Assembly (NCBI GenBank): GCA_963789175.1
Contig: CAWBJO010000002.1
Location: 1-64,000 of the forward strand
DNA: 64,000 bases
Direction of reading: 5' to 3'
Source of the DNA: CAWBJO01 sp963789175
GTDB lineage: Bacteria; Pseudomonadota; Alphaproteobacteria; Rhizobiales; Aestuariivirgaceae
Below the pieces are notes generated by a model. That model made no database searches. It saw only the letters and a list, made by a program, of their open reading frames with translations, and was not told the origin of the DNA. The position numbers were made by a program, and so were the translations under genes. Below are positions 8,226 through 15,866 of the stretch, one piece after another (position 1 is the first letter of the stretch; each line of letters opens with the position of its first letter).

Positions 8226-10112
8226 CTACGAGATTGCCTCGCGCGATTGCATCGCCCGTTTCTGAGCTGCTATGCGGAACGGCGCATTCGGAGCCCCGTA
8301 GCCCACGTATCCTACCCGCTGCACCACCTCGAAGAAGAATCCTTCTCCAATAGGCAGGCTGTAGAACTGGAAGAATTCCCCAGCTTCATCGCGATCATAC
8401 ATGATGTTGCTGTTGCGGAGCTTCGAAACGAATGCCGCTTCGAGGCCAAATCGAGCCGCCAGGTCGTCATAATAGCTGGTCGAAATCTCAAGCATCCTGA
8501 ACCCACGTCGGGACACGAGGCGTGCAGTTGCGAAGATATCAGACGATTCAAAGGCGAGGTGCTGAATGCTCGATCCAAAGGTTCCTGTTACGAATTGCCC
8601 CGCCAGCGTGCGGCTGTTCTCGGCACCATTGAGCGTAAGCCGGAACGTTCCATGCGGGCTCTCAATGGCTTGGCTACGGATCAAACCCGCTGGATCGAGG
8701 ACATCGACCATGGGACTTTTCTGCACATCGAAAATCGAGTGATAGAAAAGTACCCACGTCAGCATCTGATCGTAGTCCATTGTTTGGGCAAGATGGTCGG
8801 TCCTCTGGAGACCGCAATCCGCATCCTTGCCGCTGCCGGTCGCGATGAACTCGATATCCCATACGCGTCCAAGATCAGTTTCTTGGTCAAGAAAATAGAT
8901 CAGGCCACCTCCGACCCCTCGAATCGCGGGAATGGCGAGCTCGCCGGCTGCAACCGGTTGCGCGAAAACTTCGGCACCCAATGCCGTGGCGCGAGCAACA
9001 GTGGCGGCGGCGTCGCCGACACGGATGCCGAAGGCGTAGGCCGACGTGCCGTGGGCAACATAGCTCGACCTGGCAAGCCCTTCCCGTTCAGTATTAATGA
9101 CGAGATTGATCTTGCCTTGCTGATAGCGCGTTACCTGTTTCGACTTGTGCCGGCCGGTCTCGATAAATCCTAGATGCCTAAACGAGGTTGCGAGCTGCTC
9201 GGCGCTGGCAGCCTCTGCTGTGAACTCAATAAACTCTATGCCTTCAACCTCGCTTCGAGCCGGCATCGACGGTGGACTGATGGCAATCGGTGGGGGTTCC
9301 GTTCGGACGACTTGGTCCATAAGGTACACTAGAGATCGGTGCCCATCTGCCGCAACTGTGCGTGCGGAGCCCCCTCGGAATCGGTCGTTGAATATCTCCA
9401 GAGAAAGGGTTCCGGAATAACCCGTCGCCGCGACGGCCCGCATGAAATCGACAACGGGGAGATCGCCTTCTCCTGGCATATTTCGGAAATGCCGACTCCA
9501 ATAGAGGAGATCCATGTCGATGGCAGGTGCGTCAGCAAGTTGCACTATGAAGATCCTGTCACCCGGGACGGAACGGATGGTGTTTGGATCGATCTTGCGG
9601 CCGAGAGTATGGAAACTGTCGAGGATTAGCCCGATCCGTGGATGCTCTGCGCGTCGGACGATTTCCCAGGCATCGCGATGATCGAAAACGTGTCGGCCCC
9701 ATGCAAGTGCCTCAAAGCCGACGCGCACATCAAAGCCTGCTGCGGTTTCCCCCAGCTCGTGCAGGTCAGCCGCCGCCCGGTCGATACCGCCGAGCGCTAG
9801 CGGAGAGACATTGGAACAGACCAACATCAAGTCAGTACCAAGCTCCTGCATTACCTCAAATTTTCTTCGGGCGCGGTCGAACGCTCGGCTCCGATGGGGT
9901 TCGGGCAAACCCTCAAAATCCCGAAATGGCTGGAACAGAGTAATTTCCAGCCCGCAATCGCGGACCATGGAGCCGACGTCACGCGGCGAGCCACCAAAAG
10001 TAAGGAAATCCGTCTCAAAAATTTCGACGCCGTCGAAGCCGGCTTCAGCAATAGCGGTGAATTTCTCTCTAAGGTCGCCGCTTATCGAGACAGTTGCGAT
10101 TGAAGTCTTCAT
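8226..10112 (-). CDS. quiC: 3-dehydroshikimate dehydratase fused to HPPD-like domain (QuiC type)
   Basis: The 628-residue protein has two domains. Residues 1-270 form a sugar-isomerase-like TIM barrel (AGFDGVEIFETDF, VGFEALAWGRHVFDH, HTLGRKID, LSLEIFND), the dehydratase part. Residues about 290-620 resemble 4-hydroxyphenylpyruvate dioxygenase, with candidate metal ligands in TDHLAQTMD, QHLAFES and FFFEVVQRVG. Known fusions of this kind convert 3-dehydroshikimate to protocatechuate. It is the first gene of the operon that then degrades protocatechuate. A TetR-type operator candidate lies 22 bp upstream of the start codon, so repression at this promoter is likely. Confidence 0.9.
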   Translation of the reverse strand: MKTSIATVSISGDLREKFTAIAEAGFDGVEIFETDFLTFGGSPRDVGSMVRDCGLEITLFQPFRDFEGLPEPHRSRAFDRARRKFEVMQELGTDLMLVCSNVSPLALGGIDRAAADLHELGETAAGFDVRVGFEALAWGRHVFDHRDAWEIVRRAEHPRIGLILDSFHTLGRKIDPNTIRSVPGDRIFIVQLADAPAIDMDLLYWSRHFRNMPGEGDLPVVDFMRAVAATGYSGTLSLEIFNDRFRGGSARTVAADGHRSLVYLMDQVVRTEPPPIAISPPSMPARSEVEGIEFIEFTAEAASAEQLATSFRHLGFIETGRHKSKQVTRYQQGKINLVINTEREGLARSSYVAHGTSAYAFGIRVGDAAATVARATALGAEVFAQPVAAGELAIPAIRGVGGGLIYFLDQETDLGRVWDIEFIATGSGKDADCGLQRTDHLAQTMDYDQMLTWVLFYHSIFDVQKSPMVDVLDPAGLIRSQAIESPHGTFRLTLNGAENSRTLAGQFVTGTFGSSIQHLAFESSDIFATARLVSRRGFRMLEISTSYYDDLAARFGLEAAFVSKLRNSNIMYDRDEAGEFFQFYSLPIGEGFFFEVVQRVGYVGYGAPNAPFRIAAQKRAMQSREAIS

Positions 10113-10133
10113 TGCTCTCTCTAGGTAGTAATA

Positions 10134-10151
10134 TACGAACTAGTTAGTTCA
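10134..10151 (-). promoter_or_regulatory. TetR operator candidate upstream of quiC-pcaDCHGB
   Basis: The 18 bases read TACGAACTAGTTAGTTCA, with inverted half-sites GAACT and AGTTC around a four-base centre. A nearly identical site (16 of 18 bases) is present in opposite orientation at 10900-10917 in front of the tetR gene. The distance of 22 bp to the quiC start places it over a promoter. Binding by the neighbouring TetR protein is inference. Confidence 0.65.
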
Positions 10152-10184
10152 CTCGCAATACGGGCTGTGATGGGGGGCACAAGC

Positions 10185-10865
10185 TCAGTCTCTTCGAAGC
10201 TTCGAGGGCTTAACAACGTAGCGCAAAACCATCTCGACGGCATTCTGGCGGAGAGAGGCGAACGCCTTCGGCGTCCCCAAATTGCGGCCAAAAATTTTTG
10301 AAAACGTTGCCCGGTTGGAGACGTTGAAGAAACAAAGTGCACTGATCTGCCAATGGAGTTCAATAGCATCGAGGCCGCGACGAAATATTCCCTCGATCAC
10401 CCCGCGTTGGTAGAGCTTGTTGATCGTGTCGATTGCCGAGACGTTCAGCTGGCGAATTACTTTTGAACGATCGAGATACTCACCGCGATGAATATTCTCG
10501 ATCATCACCATCCGAATAAAGTTCTCGTGCTCGTGATGGTGATCGAACGTAAATTCCACAAGACGTTGCAGGGCCTCGAGTGGATTTAGCCCCTCCACGT
10601 CGAGTTTTGACTCGCCGTCGCGGACGACCTGGTATGCATTTTCGAGAGCGCGAAGGTAGAGTCCCTCCTTGTCGCCGAAGTAGTAGTAGATCATTCGCTT
10701 GCTCGAGCGCGTCCGCGCGGCGATTTCGTCGATGCGCGCGCCTGAAAGGCCATTTCGAGCGAACTCCTCGGAGGCGATGTCGACGATATTCTTTCGTGTA
10801 CCCTCCGGATCTTGGCTGCGCAACGACCTCGTGGGCGCTCTTTCCTTCCTTCTCTTTGCAGCCAT
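10185..10865 (-). CDS. TetR-family transcriptional regulator of the quinate/pca genes
   Basis: The 226-residue protein has a basic N-terminus and a TetR helix-turn-helix at about residues 22-66 (GTRKNIVDIASEEF, GARIDEIAARTRSSKRMIYYYFGDKEGLY). The C-terminal half is a TetR_C ligand-binding domain with an aromatic-rich FTFDHHHEHENFIRM. It lies between the quiC-pca operon and the divergent aroE-TRAP-aroQ operon. One matching palindrome lies in front of each. This suggests a repressor released by a pathway intermediate such as a shikimate, quinate or protocatechuate derivative. No LysR-type PcaQ gene is present, so control differs from the usual rhizobial pca scheme. Confidence 0.88.
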   Translation of the reverse strand: MAAKRRKERAPTRSLRSQDPEGTRKNIVDIASEEFARNGLSGARIDEIAARTRSSKRMIYYYFGDKEGLYLRALENAYQVVRDGESKLDVEGLNPLEALQRLVEFTFDHHHEHENFIRMVMIENIHRGEYLDRSKVIRQLNVSAIDTINKLYQRGVIEGIFRRGLDAIELHWQISALCFFNVSNRATFSKIFGRNLGTPKAFASLRQNAVEMVLRYVVKPSKLRRD

Positions 10866-10899
10866 TGTTCCCTCCAGGGCTCGTGGCGCGTCGATTGAC

Positions 10900-10917
10900 T
10901 AAACTAACCAGTTCGTA
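10900..10917 (+). promoter_or_regulatory. TetR operator candidate between tetR and aroE
   Basis: Read on the minus strand the site is TACGAACTGGTTAGTTTA, matching the site upstream of quiC at 16 of 18 positions. It lies 35 bp upstream of the tetR start and upstream of the divergent aroE-like gene, so it can serve both autoregulation and control of the uptake operon. The repressor assignment is inference from position and sequence identity. Confidence 0.65.
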
Positions 10918-10986
10918 CATTGTGCCTGCTCGCGCAGCCTTAGATATCAGTTGAGTCGGAAAGAACACAAGTGCGGGCGTCTGTTG

Positions 10987-11928
10987 ATGTGTAGGGAGGT
11001 AGACTCGCAACGGGCTGTTATCACGAAGAGTCGCGAGCAATTGTTCGTTAATGATATAGCCCGGCGCCATGGTTTGCGCGCCTTGGGTAGGCCGTCGGCG
11101 CTTGTTGGCCTGATCGGCCGTGGCATTGGTCTCTCACGGTCACCTATTATGCACGAGAGTGAAGGCGACCGACTGGGGCTCGTCTATACCTATGCGCTTC
11201 TCGACTTTGACGTCTGCAGCTTTTCTGACGAGGCGCTTTCGCAGGTAGTAGTGGCGACGGAGTCAGCTGGATTTGCAGGCATCAACGTCACCCACCCATT
11301 CAAGCAACGCATTGTCGAACTGCTGACCGAGGTCTCACCGGAATCCACATCGATAGGTGCCGTAAACTGCGTCGTGTTTAGCGCTGGCAAAAGCACTGGT
11401 TATAACACCGATAGCTGGGGTTTCGCCCAAAGTTTCCGCCAGGAGATGGATGGCTGCAATCTCGATGTGGTGATCCAACTCGGGGCGGGGGGCGGTGGTG
11501 CGGCCGTGGCTTACGCCCTGTTGGAGATGGATATTGGCGAATTGCAGATTTTCGATCCTGCCAGTGGCCGGGCTGCAGCACTTGTCCAGCGGTTGTCTCG
11601 ACACTTCGATCAGCGGGTCGTTGCCGTGACTGACCTGACCAAGGCAATGAAGCGAGCGAGCGGACTCGTGAACGCCACGCCAATTGGCATGAGCAAGTAT
11701 CCCGGTGCGCCAATCGACCCCGGGGTGCTCAGTCCGCGCCACTGGGTAGCCGACATCGTGTACTTCCCGGTGGAAACTGAATTGCTGCGCAGTGCCCGGC
11801 AAATCGGCTGTCGCACGCTCTCTGGCGCCGGCATGGCTGTCTACCAGGCGGTTAAGGCGTTTGAACTCTTCACCGGTATTGCACCGGATGCAATCGCCAT
11901 GACCCGTCACTTTGAAACCGGCGGATGA
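10987..11928 (+). CDS. aroE: Quinate/shikimate dehydrogenase (AroE family, probably NAD-dependent)
   Basis: The AroE-family protein has the substrate motif GLSRSPIMHE, the catalytic Lys in NVTHPFKQ, Asn and Asp in GYNTDSWGF, the glycine-rich loop GAGGGGAAVAYAL and NATPIGM. The second nucleotide-binding strand ends IFDPASG. An acidic residue here usually favours NAD over NADP, as in catabolic quinate/shikimate dehydrogenases; this is inference. The start is uncertain: ATG 10987 is in frame, an upstream TTG 10951 and downstream TTG codons are possible, and the conserved domain begins only near 11091. It is the first gene of an operon with dctPQM and aroQ, so a catabolic rather than biosynthetic role is likely. 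Confidence 0.85.
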   Translation: MCREVDSQRAVITKSREQLFVNDIARRHGLRALGRPSALVGLIGRGIGLSRSPIMHESEGDRLGLVYTYALLDFDVCSFSDEALSQVVVATESAGFAGINVTHPFKQRIVELLTEVSPESTSIGAVNCVVFSAGKSTGYNTDSWGFAQSFRQEMDGCNLDVVIQLGAGGGGAAVAYALLEMDIGELQIFDPASGRAAALVQRLSRHFDQRVVAVTDLTKAMKRASGLVNATPIGMSKYPGAPIDPGVLSPRHWVADIVYFPVETELLRSARQIGCRTLSGAGMAVYQAVKAFELFTGIAPDAIAMTRHFETGG

Positions 11929-11991
11929 GAGAGCTTGGTCGGAGGAAGATTCAGTATCGCGGCAATGGCCGCTCAAAGGGAGGAGAAAATC

Positions 11992-12975
11992 ATGACCATG
12001 TTGACTAGACGGACGCTGTTGGCGGGGTCTGCAATTCTGCTGTCGACATTTTCGCTTGGCGCACTTGCCCAGGAAAAGAAGACGCTACGCTTCTCCGCGG
12101 TGTTCACCGACAAGGACATTCGCGCAGAGATGACCAAGAAGTTCGCCGAGGCGATTGCGTCCGACTTCACACTCGAACCTTACTTTGGAGGAACTCTATT
12201 CAAGCAGGGGACGGAACTTGTTGCCCTCCAGCGCGGCAATCTGGAAATGGGAAACATTGCGCCGCAGGATATATCGAAGCAGATTCCTGCCTGGTCCGTC
12301 TTGACGTCAGCTTATCTCTTCCGCGATGCCGCCCATCTGAAGACGTTCTTTGACAGTGAGCTTGGGACCACGTTCAAGAAGATGACCGAGGATCAGCTTA
12401 AGGTGAAGATCCTGGGGCCGACATACTTCGGAACGCGCCAGGTTGGGCTCCGCGTTGACAAGAAGATCAACACTCCGGCCGATATGTCGGGCATCAAGCT
12501 CCGCATGCCTGGGGGTGACGCCTGGCAGTTCCTCGGAACGGCGCTTGGCGCCAATCCAACGCCGATGGCGTATGCTGAGGTTTACACAGGCTTGCAGACC
12601 GGCGCGATTGACGGCCAGGACAATCCGCTTCCCAATGTTCAGAACATGAAGTTCTACGAGGTGATGAAACAGATCGTCCTGACCTCTCACCTAGTTGGAT
12701 ACGATCTTTGGACAATTTCTCTTGCGGCTTGGGATGCCATGACGCCGGAGCAGCAGGCACTCGTCCAGTCTGCATCGGATACTGCGATCGCCTGGAGCAC
12801 AGAACAGCATCTCGCCCAGGAGAAGTCTCTTGTCGAGGAGTTTAAGAAGGCAGGGCTGCAAATTTATGAGCCTGATGTTGCTTCGTTCCGAACGGCTGCT
12901 CAAAAGGCCTATCTTGAGTCAGACCTAGCGAAGGATTGGCCTGAGGACGTTCTTAACAAGATCAATAGCCTATAA
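11992..12975 (+). CDS. dctP: TRAP transporter substrate-binding protein (DctP)
   Basis: ATG 11992 follows gggaggag. The first 27 residues form a secretion signal with twin Arg (LTRRTLLAGSAILL) ending ALAQ. The mature part has the TRAP-type features VGLRVDKKINTPADMSGIK and TGAIDGQDNPLPNV; the conserved Arg in KLRMPGGD normally pairs with a carboxylate of the ligand. It binds an acid in the periplasm and delivers it to DctQM. Its place between aroE and aroQ makes quinate, shikimate or a dehydro form the likely ligand. A strong inverted repeat follows the stop. Confidence 0.9.
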   Translation: MTMLTRRTLLAGSAILLSTFSLGALAQEKKTLRFSAVFTDKDIRAEMTKKFAEAIASDFTLEPYFGGTLFKQGTELVALQRGNLEMGNIAPQDISKQIPAWSVLTSAYLFRDAAHLKTFFDSELGTTFKKMTEDQLKVKILGPTYFGTRQVGLRVDKKINTPADMSGIKLRMPGGDAWQFLGTALGANPTPMAYAEVYTGLQTGAIDGQDNPLPNVQNMKFYEVMKQIVLTSHLVGYDLWTISLAAWDAMTPEQQALVQSASDTAIAWSTEQHLAQEKSLVEEFKKAGLQIYEPDVASFRTAAQKAYLESDLAKDWPEDVLNKINSL

Positions 12976-13023
12976 GCAGTTTCTGACATTGCAGAGTCAG
13001 TTGCCGCACTTTCCGGGCGCACG

Positions 13024-13051
13024 GCGGGCGGAATTTCCGTTCGCCGCCCGC
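13024..13051 (+). other. Inverted repeat after dctP
   Basis: Arms GCGGGCGG (13024-13031) and CCGCCCGC (13044-13051) enclose a 12-base loop in the dctP-dctQ gap. There is no T-run, so an mRNA-stabilising or processing hairpin is more likely than a terminator. Confidence 0.65.
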
Positions 13052-13067
13052 TCTTAGGGTATTGGCC

Positions 13068-13586
13068 ATGCATGAGTCGATTGGAGGTGTAGGGGGCACG
13101 CTACGCTACTGGGCTGAGCACATTGTTGCGGGATTACTGCTTGTAATGTTCGTGGCGTTCTTAGTCCAAATTCTCTTTCGCTATGCGTTCAATTTTCCGA
13201 TCGGCTGGACGAGCGAGCTCACCCTCATCACCTGGCTGTGGCTCGTTCTATTCGGGGCCGCCTTCGTCGTAACAGAGCGTGAAGAGATCCGGTTCGATCT
13301 CATCTATAGCTCAATGAAAAGCCGCGGCCGAACGGTCATGCTGGCGCTGACTGGGATCTTTTTGATCGTGCTCTACGGGATGTCATTCCCGGCGGTCCTT
13401 GACTACGTGCTCTTCATGAAGGTTGAAAAGACCGCATACCTGAATGTGCGTTTCGATGTCCTGTATTTGGTCTACCCGGTGTTCGTTGTAGCGGTGATTG
13501 CGCGCTATTTGTGGCTCATTTGGCGTGCGGTACGGGGTAGGGCGCCAGAAGCTTTTGACCCAACGAAAGCGAGCTCCGGCGTATGA
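13068..13586 (+). CDS. dctQ: TRAP transporter small membrane subunit (DctQ)
   Basis: The 172-residue protein has four hydrophobic segments: HIVAGLLLVMFVAF, LITWLWLVLFGAAF, VMLALTGIFLIVLYG and VLYLVYPVFVVAVIA. The second is followed by VVTEREEIRFDL, a common DctQ feature. ATG 13068 is preferred over the TTG at 13062. It associates with DctM in the inner membrane. The stop overlaps the dctM start as ATGA, so the two are translationally coupled. Confidence 0.88.
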   Translation: MHESIGGVGGTLRYWAEHIVAGLLLVMFVAFLVQILFRYAFNFPIGWTSELTLITWLWLVLFGAAFVVTEREEIRFDLIYSSMKSRGRTVMLALTGIFLIVLYGMSFPAVLDYVLFMKVEKTAYLNVRFDVLYLVYPVFVVAVIARYLWLIWRAVRGRAPEAFDPTKASSGV

Positions 13587-14881
13587 GTGTGGATCCGTTC
13601 GCCGTTGCAGTTGTTGCCATCATCGTTGTGAGCCTCATGGGGCTTCCTATCGGGCACGCGATGATCGCAGGCTCCATCTTGTACCTTTATTTGGCTGGCC
13701 TTGATATGGGAACAGCGGCAGAACAGCTCCTCAACGGCATGTACACGAGCTGGCTCTTGTTGGCGGTGCCCCTTTTCATCCTCTCCGCTGAATTCATGAA
13801 CTCAGGTACAATGACTGAGAAGCTTCTGCGCTTCTGCAATGCTCTCGTTGGCCGATTTCGCGGTGGCCTGGCTCAGGTCAACGTAGTGCAGAGCATCATC
13901 TTTGCTGGCATGTCGGGCTCGGCCATCGCCGATGCTGCCGGGTCCGGCAAGCTAATGCAGAAGATGATGACGCAGGATGGTAAGTATACGCCCAGTTTTG
14001 CGGCAGCACTTACAGCCGCGTCGGCGGTAATTGGGCCGATTATTCCCCCTTCGATACCATTGGTTCTGTACGCGCTGATTGCAGACACATCTATTGGCTA
14101 TCTCTTCCTCGGAGGCATGCTTCCCGGATTCCTAATGGGTCTAACGCAGATGGTCATCATCGCGCTGATCGCTCGTCGCCGAAACTTTCCTGTCGAAGCT
14201 CCACCACCTATTCGAGAGCTTCCAAACATCACACTTCGGGCCTTGCCTGCCCTGATGATGCCAGTCGTACTCCTGGGATGCATCTACTCGGGTGTCACGA
14301 CCCCGACGGAGGCCGCAGCCATCGCCGCGGCTTACGCCCTTCTCGTCTCGACCGTCGTCTATCGCAGCGTGAGCATGAAAGGATTCTACCATTCCCTACT
14401 GTCCAGTGCCCGTACTACGGCATCAATTGGAATGCTCATTGCTGGAGCGTTGGTCTTCAACTATGTCGTCACCGTTGAGAATGTACCACACACCATACGG
14501 GCGGCACTTGATGGGCTTGATCTTTCACCGCTGGCATTCATGCTTTTCGTCAACGTGCTTCTACTCATCCTTGGATGTCTACTTGAGGGAACGACGGTCA
14601 TCCTTATCGTTCTGCCTGTCCTCATTCCAACCGCGGAAGCATTGGGGATCGACCTTGTTTACTTTGGGGTCGTCACCATCGTGAATATTATGATTGGCTT
14701 GATTACACCGCCTTATGGCCTTCTTCTCTTCATCATGGCGAATATTTCGGGCTGTCCGCTGAAAGAGATCGTAAATGACACGCTACCGTTTCTTTTTGCC
14801 ATGATCGTGGTTTTGGCCTTCATCACTCTTGTGCCTGAGAGCGTGCTCTGGCTTCCGCGCTTCTTTGGCTATCAGGGTTAG
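13583..14881 (+). CDS. dctM: TRAP transporter large membrane subunit (DctM)
   Basis: The 432-residue protein is highly hydrophobic with about 12 segments and the hallmark motifs IIFAGMSGSAIADAAGSGKL and IGPIIPPSIPLVLYA of DctM/SiaT large subunits. It forms the sodium-driven translocation channel. It completes a dctPQM set flanked by aroE and aroQ, and aroQ begins 11 bp downstream, so all five genes are probably one transcript. Confidence 0.93.
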   Translation: MSVDPFAVAVVAIIVVSLMGLPIGHAMIAGSILYLYLAGLDMGTAAEQLLNGMYTSWLLLAVPLFILSAEFMNSGTMTEKLLRFCNALVGRFRGGLAQVNVVQSIIFAGMSGSAIADAAGSGKLMQKMMTQDGKYTPSFAAALTAASAVIGPIIPPSIPLVLYALIADTSIGYLFLGGMLPGFLMGLTQMVIIALIARRRNFPVEAPPPIRELPNITLRALPALMMPVVLLGCIYSGVTTPTEAAAIAAAYALLVSTVVYRSVSMKGFYHSLLSSARTTASIGMLIAGALVFNYVVTVENVPHTIRAALDGLDLSPLAFMLFVNVLLLILGCLLEGTTVILIVLPVLIPTAEALGIDLVYFGVVTIVNIMIGLITPPYGLLLFIMANISGCPLKEIVNDTLPFLFAMIVVLAFITLVPESVLWLPRFFGYQG

Positions 14882-14891
14882 GCTAGGATCT

Positions 14892-15329
14892 ATGAAACCG
14901 ATTTACGTTCTGAATGGCCCCAATCTCAATAGACTTGGAAAACGCGAGCCAGAAGTCTATGGCACCACGACCTTAGCTGAAATTGACCTCTTTTGTCGTG
15001 AAGCGGCGGGCGACTTTCCCTTGGTGTTTCGGCAAACAAACAGCGAAGAGACGCTGATCAACTGGGTCCACGAAGCCATAGATGAGGCAGCAGGCATTCT
15101 CATCAATCCAGCGGCATTCAGCTTTACCTCAGTCGCACTTCTCGATGCCCTTAAGATGTTCCCTGGACCCATCGTGGAATTCCACATCTCAAACATTCAT
15201 CGACGGGAGCCAATCTATCACCGTTCCCTTGTTTCGATGACGGCCACTGCCGTCATGGCTGGTTTGGGCGCGGAGGGATATCGAACGGCGGTAGCTGCTC
15301 TTAAAGAACTCATCCGAGGTAAGCAGTGA
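14892..15329 (+). CDS. aroQ: Type II 3-dehydroquinate dehydratase
   Basis: The 145-residue protein starts MKPIYVLNGPNLNRLG, the typical N-terminus of dodecameric type II dehydroquinases. The catalytic Tyr is in EVYGTTTL and the Arg in GKREPE; INPAAFSFTSVAL and VEFHISNIHRRE form the substrate pocket. It interconverts 3-dehydroquinate and 3-dehydroshikimate. With the adjacent dehydrogenase and quiC it completes a route from quinate or shikimate to protocatechuate. A second, biosynthetic copy is expected elsewhere in the genome. Confidence 0.92.
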   Translation: MKPIYVLNGPNLNRLGKREPEVYGTTTLAEIDLFCREAAGDFPLVFRQTNSEETLINWVHEAIDEAAGILINPAAFSFTSVALLDALKMFPGPIVEFHISNIHRREPIYHRSLVSMTATAVMAGLGAEGYRTAVAALKELIRGKQ

Positions 15330-15736
15330 AAATAGCCCGGCTGGTCACCGGGGGGCCGGCCGTTGTAGCAGACGGTATGCCCCGAAAGGCATGGTGCGTC
15401 GAGTATCGAAGCGCGGCCATGACGAAGCAACTTCCTTCCCGGATCAACATCGAAAGTCGAGGCGCTGAGATAGAGCTTAATCGAGTTTGCCCCGGCAAAC
15501 ACGCCTACATCATCGATGAGGAGGCGTTCATGATGGGGCAACTGATTGAATTGGTTGGTGCCGATTGCTGGACTCGAACGTGCGACCCCGTGATTAAGAA
15601 TCAGTTGGACTCGACGCGGGTACTCGCGGCCCATGAAATGCCCAAGAATGAACGTGTTCGAACGTTGGCGAACGTAGTCGATCGAAGGCGATCGACGTTG
15701 ATTTTCAACGAATATCGCGAGAGTCTACGACGTTGA
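15326..15736 (+). other. Open frame coupled to aroQ, reads into a tRNA-like scar
   Basis: A GTG at 15326 overlaps the aroQ stop in a GTGA arrangement, as coupled genes do. The first 75 residues (KIARLVTGGPAVVAD to MMGQLIELV) could be a real protein, though I recognise no family. From about 15556 the frame passes through a sequence resembling the complement of a tRNA 3' half, so the C-terminal 60 residues are probably not original. I read it as a small gene whose 3' end was replaced, or as a chance frame. Confidence 0.3.
15556..15604 (-). other. tRNA-Lys-like 3' half (degenerate, possible att scar)
   Basis: On the minus strand the segment holds an anticodon loop TTCTTAA (anticodon CTT, Lys), a T-loop TTCGAGT, an acceptor 3' strand AATCGGC and the end ACCA. 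The T-stem is imperfect (GCACG against CCAGC) and no D-arm or 5' acceptor strand is seen upstream. It looks like the 3' half of a tRNA gene left by an integrated element, partly decayed. Confidence 0.5.
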
Positions 15737-15777
15737 CATCGTAGGGGTCACTGGTTCGATCCCAGTACTGCCCACCA
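15731..15777 (+). other. tRNA-Val(GAC) 3' fragment (att scar)
   Basis: The 47 bases contain the anticodon loop TTGACAT (GAC, Val), anticodon 3' stem CGTAG, a perfect T-arm ACTGG-TTCGATC-CCAGT, the acceptor 3' strand ACTGCCC and ACCA. The expected 5' acceptor strand GGGCAGT and D-arm are absent upstream, where a partial duplicate CTACGACG precedes the loop. A 3' tRNA end without a 5' half is the usual mark of the far end of an integrated island. Confidence 0.7.
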
Positions 15778-15847
15778 CCCAGTTCGCGGTTGTTCGAGAC
15801 AACTTAGACGACCGGGAATTTCATGCGGCTTAGCGGGGGATTCGCGG

Positions 15848-15866
15848 CTCTTTTATCATAAAAGAG
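15848..15866. promoter_or_regulatory. 19-bp perfect palindrome, operator-like
   Basis: CTCTTTTAT and ATAAAAGAG flank a single central base. The short centre favours a protein-binding site over an RNA hairpin. No gene starts within 300 bp, so its target may have been lost. Confidence 0.4.

Noticed and set aside
8247..9173. Open frame of 308 codons on the plus strand opposite quiC
   Set aside because: It lies wholly within the well-supported quiC gene, has no ribosome-binding site and no recognisable domain; long antisense frames are expected in GC-rich DNA.
13024..13051. The post-binding-protein hairpins as intrinsic terminators
   Set aside because: None of the seven is followed by a T-run, and most lie inside operons whose downstream genes are needed for the same transporter.
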